This document shows, in pieces, positions 50,611 through 57,270 of a DNA stretch of 57,270 nt. Origin of the DNA: Chloroflexota bacterium (GTDB taxonomy: Bacteria > Chloroflexota > Anaerolineae > Anaerolineales > Anaerolineaceae); NCBI GenBank assembly GCA_012729755.1, contig JAAYCN010000036.1, positions 1 through 57,270 of the forward strand, read 5' to 3'. Numbering within the stretch: position 1 is the stretch's first letter; every line of letters begins with the position of its first letter. The notes under the pieces are model-generated. The model had not been told where the DNA came from and searched no databases. It saw only the letters and a list, made by a program, of their open reading frames with translations. The position numbers were made by a program, and so were the translations under genes.

Positions 50611-52331
50611 TCACCTCCCTCATCATCAGTTTGTTTGTCTTCACGTTTGCTTTCCATGAAGGGACGGTGCATGGGAACGATCTTGCTGCGGTCAAATTGT
50701 CTGGGTTCAGTGAAAGTCGTCACAGCCTCCTGTTCAGATGTTGGTTCCTCAGCGCTTGCCTGCGCCGGCGTGGTTTGCTCCTCCGGCGAACAGGAGGAAT
50801 CTCCGCGCAAGGAGCCGGTCATCATTAAGCCGATGGTATTGATATCGGCGTCTTTCTGGTTCAGCGTGCCGACAATTTCGCCCTCATACATCACCGCGAT
50901 GCGGTCAGAAAGCGACAAAAGTTCATCAAGGTCTTCTGAGACCAGAAGAATAGCGCTGCCCTGAGTGCGTTCCTCCAGCAGCAGTTCCTGGACGCCTTCA
51001 ATGGCGCCAACGTCCAGCCCGCGGGTTGGCTGCATGGCAACGATCAGGCGCGGCTTTGAAGAGAGCTCTCGCGCCAAAATGAGTTTTTGCAGGTTGCCGC
51101 CGGAGAGTTTGCGCGCCTGTGTCTCGATGGTGGGCGCCTGGATCTTATACTGCTCTTTCAGCTCTTTGGCGCGTAAGTCGGCGGCTGTGTAATTAATTCG
51201 CCAGTCGCTGCTTATCGGTTCGTGATCATAGTTTTTCATGATCACATTCTTGGTCAGCGACAAATTGGGCGCAGAGCCGACGCCGATGCGATCTTCAGGG
51301 ATGTGCGCCAGGCCAGCCGCGATCGAAGCCTGCGGGCTTTTGTTGGCGATGTTTTTACCTTCGAGCAGGATGTGTCCTGTACACTCCCTAAGGCCGGTGA
51401 TCACTTCGACCAGCTCAGATTGCCCGTTGCCGGCCACACCGGCGATACCCAAAATCTCGCCTTCCCTCAGGCAGAGGTCCACGTCGCGCAGGGCGAGCAG
51501 GTTTTTGTTGTTGAGTGCTGAAACTTTATTCAGTTCCAGGACCACGTTGCCAGCGGCCTGCTCCTGCTTGTGCAGGTTGAAGATAATTTCGCGCCCAACC
51601 ATCAGCGAAGCCAGGGACTCGCGCGTAATGCCCCCAAGCGTGATGCCTTCGGCGGTTGTCTGGCCTTTGCGCAAAATAGTCAGGCGGTCCGCTACTGCGG
51701 TAACCTCATTAAGCTTGTGGCTGATGAAAATGATCGATTTGCCCTGCCTGGCCATGCCTTTTAGGGTATCGATGAGTTCATTGGCTTCCTGCGGCGCGAG
51801 CACCGCCGTGGGCTCGTCCATAATCAAAATCTGAGCGCCGCGATAGAGAATTTTTAGGATCTCGACACGCTGTTGTTCGCCCACGCTGAGCTGCCAGATC
51901 AGTGAGGTTGGGTCAATCTGGATTCCGAATTGGTTAGCCAGATCTTTGACTTTTTGGTCGTACTTCTTGAGGTTGAGTACAAATTTGGGCTCATCCAAAC
52001 CAATCAGGATGTTCTCAGTGACCGTTTGATTGGGCACAAGCATAAAATGTTGATGTACCATGCCGATGCCGGCGGCGATGGCATCTCTCGGCGAATTAAA
52101 ACTGACCCGTTTGCCATCGACAAAGATTGAGCCTGCATTGGGCTTATAAAGACCCATCAGCACGTTCATCAGGGTACTCTTGCCGGCTCCGTTTTCGCCA
52201 AGGAGCGCGTGAATCTCACCTTTTCGCAGGGTGAAATTAACCCGGTCATTGGCCAAAACGCCAGGGAAGCGCAGCGTGATGTCCTTCATTTCGACCGCGA
52301 AGGTCTCGGTTGTGGGTTCTATGGGATTCAT
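50607..52331 (-). CDS. BMP/nucleoside-type ABC ATPase, NupO-like
   Basis: A 574-residue double-cassette ATPase. The first half has GENGAGKST near residue 45, GMVHQHFMLVP, LSVGEQQR and LIMDEPTA; the second has GVAGNGQSE, LSGGNLQK and AMQPTRGLDVGAIE. It is about 60 residues longer than the family at the C-terminus, an acidic, Glu/Thr/Gln-rich tail (SCSPEEQTTPAQASAEEPTS) of unknown use. It follows the lipoprotein gene after 72 bp holding a perfect hairpin. It is paralogous to the ATPase at 26789-28354. Confidence 0.9.
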   Translation of the reverse strand: MNPIEPTTETFAVEMKDITLRFPGVLANDRVNFTLRKGEIHALLGENGAGKSTLMNVLMGLYKPNAGSIFVDGKRVSFNSPRDAIAAGIGMVHQHFMLVPNQTVTENILIGLDEPKFVLNLKKYDQKVKDLANQFGIQIDPTSLIWQLSVGEQQRVEILKILYRGAQILIMDEPTAVLAPQEANELIDTLKGMARQGKSIIFISHKLNEVTAVADRLTILRKGQTTAEGITLGGITRESLASLMVGREIIFNLHKQEQAAGNVVLELNKVSALNNKNLLALRDVDLCLREGEILGIAGVAGNGQSELVEVITGLRECTGHILLEGKNIANKSPQASIAAGLAHIPEDRIGVGSAPNLSLTKNVIMKNYDHEPISSDWRINYTAADLRAKELKEQYKIQAPTIETQARKLSGGNLQKLILARELSSKPRLIVAMQPTRGLDVGAIEGVQELLLEERTQGSAILLVSEDLDELLSLSDRIAVMYEGEIVGTLNQKDADINTIGLMMTGSLRGDSSCSPEEQTTPAQASAEEPTSEQEAVTTFTEPRQFDRSKIVPMHRPFMESKREDKQTDDEGGE

Positions 52332-52357
52332 GAAATTGGTTTTATCCTAAACTAACA

Positions 52358-52390
52358 GGGAAGGATGACTCAAGGAGAGCCATCCTTCCC
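52358..52390 (-). other. Perfect hairpin after the second BMP lipoprotein gene
   Basis: GGGAAGGATG (52358-52367) pairs with CATCCTTCCC (52381-52390); the loop can form a short CTC/GAG stem. No T-run follows, so mRNA protection or partial termination is likely. Confidence 0.7.
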
Positions 52391-52403
52391 ATATAAATCT
52401 AAA

Positions 52404-53708
52404 TTACTCAACCACAGGCAATTCAGCCACGATATTCTCGTTCCACCAGTACATGCAGGTGTTGCAGGCGCTGCCGAACTGTTTGAAACCATCCAGGTCG
52501 ATCTGTTCGAGGCTGACGCCGTCGGCCAGAACCTGATTGCCCTTGTTGTCAGTGATCGGGCCTTTGAAGACGTCGAAGCGGGTAAATTCACCAGCCAGCA
52601 TCTTGGCGATTAAGTCGCGCACGAGTTTCAGGTCTTCTTCGGGAAGATCTTTCAGACCAGGCATCAATTCTTCGCCTTCCATGAAGCCGAGCAGGCCGAG
52701 ACCGCCGGAATCGCCGTCAAAGTAATCCCAGGTGCCTTTCCAGGTGCCTTCGCGGGAGCCTTCCACGATGCGCTTGTAGATGGGGCCCCAGTTCCAGTAC
52801 ATCGAGGTCAAGCAGGTGGGAACGGTGCAGTTGCCGACATAGTCATAGGTGATGCCCCATTTGCCTTCCGGGGCGGCCAGGGCGGGGGCGGGGGTGTCGG
52901 CGCCGGTCATCACGACCTGAGCGCCGGCGTCGAAGAGGCTCTTCGCGCCATCCTGCTCAAGGATGGGGTCATGCCAGGTGTTGATGAAGCGCACGTCAAT
53001 GGTGCACTCTGGGCAGGTACGCTGTGCGCCGAGGGCGAAAGCGTTGCCAAGGCGGAGTTCTTCGGGGATGGGGAAGGTGGCCATATAACCCAGCTTGGGG
53101 TTGCCGTCCAGCTTGGCGCGCGAACCGGCCAAAATACCGGCCAGATACTTGATGTTTTCCATCGCGCCCATCAGATTGCCGAAGTTTTCTTCGTTACTCT
53201 TGTAGCCGGAAACGTGAATAAAATCGATGTCCGGGAATTCAGAGGCAACGATCTCGGTCGCGTCCATAAAACCGAAGGAGGTGGTGAAGACCACGTCAAA
53301 ACCCTTGCGGGCAAGTGAGCGGGTGACCTGTTCGGCGTCCACACCTTCAGCCACATTCTCGACATAAGCAGTATGGACATTTTCCATATTATCCTGCATC
53401 CAGATGCGGCCTACATCATGAGACTGTGACCAGCCTCCATCGTCGTGGGGGCCGACATAGACAAACGCCACATTGTAGCAGCCTTCGATCGGAGCGGGAA
53501 CCTGGTAGGTACCGACCGCTTCAGAGGCAGAAGTGGCCTTGCAGTCTACAGCTGGAGCTTCGGCTGGCGCCTCAGCGGGAGCCTCGGCCGGTGCGGCAGG
53601 TTCAGCGGGCGCTTCAGCAGGAGCAGGAGCGGGGGAGGGGGTCTGGCATGCGCCGAGGACCATGGACAAGACGAGCAGGATACTGAATAAGGTTACAATT
53701 TTTTTCAT
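52404..53708 (-). CDS. BMP-family substrate-binding lipoprotein, second copy
   Basis: A 434-residue lipoprotein with lipobox LGAC (Cys21) and a long Ala/Pro/Glu linker up to about residue 60. The mature BMP domain has FVYVGPHDDGGWSQSHDVGRIW, DVVFTTSFGFMDATEIV, HVSGYKSNEENFGNLMGAMENIKYLAGILAG and VMTGADTPAPALAA. It is longer than the copy at 28423-29493 and has several Cys not seen there, so the two are distant paralogues with probably different ligands. I chose the ATG at 53708, with AGGAGA upstream, over a Met 39 codons earlier. It is the first gene of the second operon. Confidence 0.9.
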   Translation of the reverse strand: MKKIVTLFSILLVLSMVLGACQTPSPAPAPAEAPAEPAAPAEAPAEAPAEAPAVDCKATSASEAVGTYQVPAPIEGCYNVAFVYVGPHDDGGWSQSHDVGRIWMQDNMENVHTAYVENVAEGVDAEQVTRSLARKGFDVVFTTSFGFMDATEIVASEFPDIDFIHVSGYKSNEENFGNLMGAMENIKYLAGILAGSRAKLDGNPKLGYMATFPIPEELRLGNAFALGAQRTCPECTIDVRFINTWHDPILEQDGAKSLFDAGAQVVMTGADTPAPALAAPEGKWGITYDYVGNCTVPTCLTSMYWNWGPIYKRIVEGSREGTWKGTWDYFDGDSGGLGLLGFMEGEELMPGLKDLPEEDLKLVRDLIAKMLAGEFTRFDVFKGPITDNKGNQVLADGVSLEQIDLDGFKQFGSACNTCMYWWNENIVAELPVVE

Positions 53709-53917
53709 CTTTTCTCCTATATTCTTTGGTTTATGATTTGCTGACAATAATAAGGATAGGACGGCGTTGGGTAATGCTTTCTCCTTTCTCCAATGGAGAC
53801 AGTATGATGCCTTAAATTGATACACCTAATTTTACTTCAATTAGCAAATATTAATGTTAAAGCTTTCAGATTTACGCCACTTTAATATCCTGCGCGTAGT
53901 CATAACAGAATGAGTGG

Positions 53918-53982
53918 TGTAGATTGGGTGAAGCGACCACATGCCTTTGCCAGTCTCCGCCTCCTGGAGCGCAACCCAACAT
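53918..53982 (+). repeat. Dispersed repeat family A, copy 3
   Basis: Begins TGTAGATTGGGTGAAGCGAC and ends TGGAGCGCAACCCAACAT, matching the copies at 38341 and 39464. No family B copy is next to it. The rest of 53709-54120 shows no gene. Confidence 0.75.
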
Positions 53983-54122
53983 AAGGAAAAAAGAGCTTGT
54001 CGGGTTTCGGTGGGAGGGTTGATGTGAGTTATTCCTCCACCCGGCCTGCATGATGAATGGATAAGAGGTGGGTTGTGTAATACCCAACACAAGAATAAAA
54101 ATTTCCAATACGCCATTAAATG

Positions 54123-54158
54123 AATCGGGCTCGCCACTCATCAGGTGGCAGCCCGATT
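54123..54158. terminator. Hairpin terminator after secreted-protein gene
   Basis: AATCGGGCT (54123-54131) pairs with AGCCCGATT (54150-54158), with an inner GCCAC/GTGGC stem. It lies 28 bp beyond the stop of the minus-strand gene at 54186. T-runs are short on both sides. Confidence 0.6.
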
Positions 54159-54185
54159 TTAAACAATTGAAACAGTCAGTCTGAC

Positions 54186-54995
54186 TTACTGGCCGCACTG
54201 TGTGGCGCCGTGATCGCCATCCCCATACAGGATGCTCGCGCCGAGCTTGGACTGGAACAGCTGCTGAACGTCGCCGATATTCAAACCGAAAGCCCTGTCC
54301 AACACGCTTAAACCATCCGAATAAATGACCAATTGGGGCAGTTTGGCGCCGTTGATGGTGGCATCCAGGGCGCCCTTATCCCAGCAGACAGCAGCGTTGC
54401 TGATCTTCCCCATTTCGAGAATCCGAATCACTTCGGGGGTGAGGCTTGTGCCGGTGTTGAAGCCTTCTACATTGACGATGCCTTCTTTTGTGATGTCAAC
54501 ATTGAACGCGGTTGCCAGATTGAGCAACAGGGGTTTGCTGATCTCAGGGCTCTTGCGCAGGGCAAATTCGATATTCGCTTTCGACAGCCAGTCTTCGGCG
54601 CGGGCCTGATCGATCAGTGGCATGCCGCTATAGGTATCCACCAGGGTATAAATCAGCGCGCGGGATTTCTGATTCCAGTTCAGGGTTGCCAGATTAGCCT
54701 GATCGACCGTTAAATCTATTTTTGCGCTGTCAACTTTCAGGTTGGCGCCTTGTAAGGCGCCGAGGAAATCCCAGATCTCATCCTGCAGGGCGGGCGCGCC
54801 AAATTGTTTGAGCTGTGCCTCGCTGAAACCGCCGATCGAATAGGTCTTGGCCTTGGGATCAAAGGTGATATCGACATAAATCTGGTTTGTCGAGCCCTCC
54901 TGCGCCGTAGCGGAAAGTGGTTTTTGGCTAAAGGTCACTCCCAGAACAATCAATAAAGCAAGTAAAAAAGCGAGGATTGGACGGTTATGTTTCAT
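54186..54995 (-). CDS. Secreted protein of unknown function
   Basis: A 269-residue protein with a signal peptide (MKHNRPILAFLLALLIVLGV to about residue 32, cleavage near ATAQ). The mature part contains mixed alpha/beta segments and two Cys (VCWDK and the last TQCGQ) that could bond. No known domain is recognised. The sequence ASILYGDGDHGATQC near the end is unusual. I chose the ATG at 54995 with AAGGAG upstream. It is followed 53 bp upstream on the strand by the gene at 55049-55477, also a membrane-linked unknown, and both have an STNQ segment after the hydrophobic start. Confidence 0.65.
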   Translation of the reverse strand: MKHNRPILAFLLALLIVLGVTFSQKPLSATAQEGSTNQIYVDITFDPKAKTYSIGGFSEAQLKQFGAPALQDEIWDFLGALQGANLKVDSAKIDLTVDQANLATLNWNQKSRALIYTLVDTYSGMPLIDQARAEDWLSKANIEFALRKSPEISKPLLLNLATAFNVDITKEGIVNVEGFNTGTSLTPEVIRILEMGKISNAAVCWDKGALDATINGAKLPQLVIYSDGLSVLDRAFGLNIGDVQQLFQSKLGASILYGDGDHGATQCGQ

Positions 54996-55048
54996 TATGT
55001 GCTCCTTCGACATGATGCTGAGTTGGTAAAACCTGCATAATAATTGCG

Positions 55049-55477
55049 TTAATTCGCGGAAACAATGACACTGAACTGAAAGCGGACGACATGATAAAGC
55101 GCCTCTACCAGAAACATGGGTACTTTGCGGGTAAAAGGCAGCGTGTTGGTGAGTTTGCCCAAACTGCTCTCAGGGTCAAGCGGAGGCATAAATGGGCTAA
55201 CCACATCGAGCGCGTTTTGCAAAGTGGTTGGGGTGTAACGGATGTTGGCCAATTCCTTGCCGTCGGCGGAGGCAACAATCCTTCCGCTTGTGACCAGGGT
55301 GAGCTTTACTTCGCCTGATTCAGTAGCTTTGACGATCGGGTAAAGCTGATTTGTAGAGTCAACTTGCATGTGATAGGCCGGGAGGGGGATGGCAGGTCTG
55401 CCTGAGAGGAGATATGCTCCATAGACGACAACCATAGCGCCAAGAGTGATGAAGACTATTTTCAACCAGGGTCGCAC
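55049..55477 (-). CDS. Membrane-anchored protein of unknown function, GTG start
   Basis: A 142-residue protein with one N-terminal helix (LKIVFITLGAMVVVYGAYLL) and an extracytoplasmic part starting RPAIPLPAYHMQVDSTNQLYP. I prefer the GTG at 55477: AAAGGAG lies about 9 bp before it, whereas the ATG ten codons upstream would put that site inside the gene. No family is recognised. It precedes the secreted-protein gene on the strand and is likely cotranscribed with it. Confidence 0.6.
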   Translation of the reverse strand: MRPWLKIVFITLGAMVVVYGAYLLSGRPAIPLPAYHMQVDSTNQLYPIVKATESGEVKLTLVTSGRIVASADGKELANIRYTPTTLQNALDVVSPFMPPLDPESSLGKLTNTLPFTRKVPMFLVEALYHVVRFQFSVIVSAN

Positions 55478-55601
55478 GGGGGAGTCACTCCTTTCGGGTT
55501 GGCACATTACTTGCCCTAATATAGCTGATAGGACCTAATTATACATTGAGTCGGCCATGTTTGGCTTGGCTTATAGTGAGTTAAACACGGATAAAGCGCA
55601 A

Positions 55602-55991
55602 TTACCCGTTTCTTTCGGGTTTATCTCTGCTGTTAAATAGAGTTTCAACTTCCCCGACGAGTTTGCCGATGACTGACTCGCGCGATTTCGGTGGCTGTGT
55701 CTTTACATCTTTGACAGTCTCGTCCACTTCGGCTTTCACAAGCTCAGCAGCCCGCTTTATTTTGTCTTCGGCCTGATCGAGAAAATCGCTGGTCTCCTGC
55801 TCACCCTTAGTTTTCCACCAGGAACTGACTTTTGCGGCGGCTGATTCAATGCCTTTTCTGATGTCATTAATGGCTTCTTCCAATTCGCTGCTGCTCATCT
55901 CAGCTGTGTGTTCTCCCGCGGGTGGTGGAGGTCCGTCTTGTTGGTATTCTTTGGGAACTTCTTTCCAGTCATTCCGCGAAGTGTCGCTCAT
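55602..55991 (-). CDS. Small acidic helical protein of unknown function
   Basis: A 129-residue soluble protein. After a Pro-rich start (QQDGPPPPAGEHTAEMSSS) it has long amphipathic helices (ELEEAINDIRKGIESAAAKVS, then FLDQAEDKIKRAAELVKAEVDETV), as in YtxH- or LEA-like stress proteins. The resemblance is only compositional. The ATG at 55991 lies 23 bp before the end of the ROK kinase gene, overlapping it, with AGAGAAGA upstream. It may be cotranscribed with the kinase. Confidence 0.55.
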   Translation of the reverse strand: MSDTSRNDWKEVPKEYQQDGPPPPAGEHTAEMSSSELEEAINDIRKGIESAAAKVSSWWKTKGEQETSDFLDQAEDKIKRAAELVKAEVDETVKDVKTQPPKSRESVIGKLVGEVETLFNSRDKPERNG

Positions 55992-56907
55992 TGTGTCTTC
56001 TCTGATTCTGTTTCGGGTTGAGTGAGAGAGCCAGCGCAAGCGCTCCTAACACGCCTGCTTTTCCTTCAAGAGGTGTGTGCACGACATAATCCTCAATCCG
56101 GTCTTCGATTGCGGGTAATTGGATGTAATTATTTAAGGAGCGTTTGAGGCGCTGATGGATCATCGGAAAGAGTTGAGTCTGTGACATCACACCTCCGCCC
56201 ATAATGACCCGTTCCGGAGTGAAGGTGCAAATAGTGTTGTGCAGCATGGCAGCGAGATAGTCCGCTTCAAGAGGCCAGGCAGGGTGGTCGGGCGGCAGGT
56301 TCTCAGCGCTGGTTTTCCAGCGTTTTTCAAGCGCCGGGCCGTTAGCCAGCCCTTCCAGGCAATCCCCATGAAAAGGACAGGAGCCCTCAAAGGGATCAAT
56401 AGCTCTGTCATGGGGTACGCGCATATGTCCCATCTCCGGTGTCAGTGCGCCGTGCACAAGCCGCCCGTCGAGAATAACTCCGGCGCCGATGCCCGTACCG
56501 ATTGTGTAATAAACAAAGTTTGCCAGTCCCTTGCCCGCGCCCCAGATCTGTTCAGCCAGCGCGGCGCCGTTGACATCACTGTCAAAAGCGATCGGCAGGC
56601 CGAGCCGTCGCCTGAAAAAAGCGACCACATCAGTGTGGGACCATCCAGGTTTTGGGGTGTTGAGAATGTGACCGTAGGTGGGTGAGTTGAGATTAGGGTC
56701 GACGGGTCCGAAGCTGGCGATGCCCAAGGCGCTCAGGGTGCCCAAATGAGCGTGACTCTCAAAGAATTCAGCGCAGGTGGAAAGCGTGGTTTGCGGGTTA
56801 GTCGTGTCGAAGTGTGACTCGGTCAATATCTGGCCGTTGGCCTCCATGATCGCGCAGACGAACTTTGTGCCTCCGCCCTCAATGCCTCCGTAGAGTTGAT
56901 CAGTCAT
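55969..56907 (-). CDS. ROK-family fructokinase
   Basis: A 312-residue kinase. GGIEGGGTKFVCAI at the start is the phosphate-1 motif, YTIGTGIGAGVILDG near residue 130 the central ROK signature, and EMGHMRV with CPFHGDCLEGLANGPA near 165-185 carries the His and Cys ligands of the structural zinc. VIMGGGVMSQ near 250 is the adenosine-binding part. The IEGGGTKF form is typical of the fructokinase (YdhR/ScrK) branch, which phosphorylates fructose at C6. AAAGGA precedes the ATG at 56907. No sucrose genes lie beside it, so the source of fructose is open. Confidence 0.9.
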   Translation of the reverse strand: MTDQLYGGIEGGGTKFVCAIMEANGQILTESHFDTTNPQTTLSTCAEFFESHAHLGTLSALGIASFGPVDPNLNSPTYGHILNTPKPGWSHTDVVAFFRRRLGLPIAFDSDVNGAALAEQIWGAGKGLANFVYYTIGTGIGAGVILDGRLVHGALTPEMGHMRVPHDRAIDPFEGSCPFHGDCLEGLANGPALEKRWKTSAENLPPDHPAWPLEADYLAAMLHNTICTFTPERVIMGGGVMSQTQLFPMIHQRLKRSLNNYIQLPAIEDRIEDYVVHTPLEGKAGVLGALALALSLNPKQNQRRHNERHFAE

Positions 56908-56954
56908 CGGTTTGTTCCTTTTCAGTCTAATCATACCATTTCGAGCGCTCCGCG

Positions 56955-57027
56955 AGGCTTCTCCATGGGGGAAGCTGGCGTGCGCAGTGAGACTGGAGAG
57001 GGTGGTTCGGTGTGTTTGCTGAACTCC
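56955..57027 (-). repeat. Dispersed repeat family B, copy 3, inverted
   Basis: Reverse complement of the core at 38417 and 39608: TTCAGCAAACACACCGAACC followed by ACCCTCTCCAGTCTC. The GCTTCCCCC/GGAGAAGC end can fold. The rest of 56935-57270 shows no gene. Confidence 0.75.
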
Positions 57028-57270
57028 ATATAACCTGTCGATATTAGAACCTCTTCCCGGCTATGCTGACTTTCCCCACTGGGGAGAGCCCACGAGGCCG
57101 TCTCAAATCAGTTGGACTCTCACAACTGACCCCCTCACACTCACACCATCAGCGATTCTCATTATGGCAAAATCAGGGCAAAAAAGTGCGGTAATGATAG
57201 ATGAAGCAAGGGCACATGTTTATTAATCCAAAGAGACGATCCAACTTTTCAACCCAAATTTCATCTCTGG

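Overview
The window looks like chromosome of an anaerobic Chloroflexota bacterium, most likely Anaerolineae. This is inference, not a search result. It rests on several lipoprotein transporters with long Ala/Pro/Thr/Glu-rich linkers after the lipobox, paired BMP-type ABC transporters, a maltodextrin ABC system, myo-inositol-phosphate synthase, a selenium-type molybdenum hydroxylase set, and mixed base composition near 50% GC. No rRNA, tRNA or transposase gene was seen. || Layout. 3-1297: a CRISPR array (20 perfect 32-bp repeats, type I-C-like, cas genes outside the window). 1298-8865: a fused xanthine-dehydrogenase-type molybdenum hydroxylase behind a promoter region with iterated short motifs, MetF, a dead bacterioferritin fragment, a small pyrophosphatase-like protein, a YfcC-type carrier and a GDP-mannose pyrophosphorylase-like enzyme. 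9277-14711: a replicon-like module made of a 703-residue unknown protein with five 33-bp iteron-like repeats inside its gene, an AAA+ ATPase, and divergent ParA and ParB genes, with two copies of a shared palindrome. 14830-16735: two decayed RHS-repeat C-termini with a lipoprotein gene between them. 16828-21752: an S10 carboxypeptidase, an unknown protein, a frameshifted GH13 alpha-amylase and a C39-like peptidase lipoprotein. 21790-30318: an uncharacterised catabolic operon (YjbQ, SIS-domain protein, PfkB-type kinase) joined to a complete BMP/nucleoside-type ABC transporter and a GntR/UTRA regulator. 30514-35321: a MarR-headed maltodextrin operon (MalE with a C-terminal X25-like domain, MalF, MalG). 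35586-41896: a small membrane protein, a GH25 lysozyme with SH3 domains, a DMT exporter, a RelE-type toxin-antitoxin pair between two copies of a composite repeat, an MFS carrier and MntP. 41909-48435: inositol-1-phosphate synthase, YqeB and YqeC (selenium-dependent molybdenum hydroxylase maturation), ModABC molybdate uptake and a MoeA-like molybdopterin-binding protein. 48506-53708: a second BMP/nucleoside-type ABC operon, convergent with the molybdenum genes. 54186-56907: secreted or membrane proteins of unknown role and a ROK fructokinase. || How the genes fit together. Molybdate import, YqeB, YqeC and the MoeA-like protein could supply the cofactor for the hydroxylase at the left end; one or both BMP transporters could bring in purine nucleosides, giving a purine salvage or fermentation theme. 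The maltodextrin ABC, the amylase and the ROK kinase form a sugar-use theme. The least explained parts are the 9.3-14.7 kb module and the YjbQ/SIS/PfkB operon.
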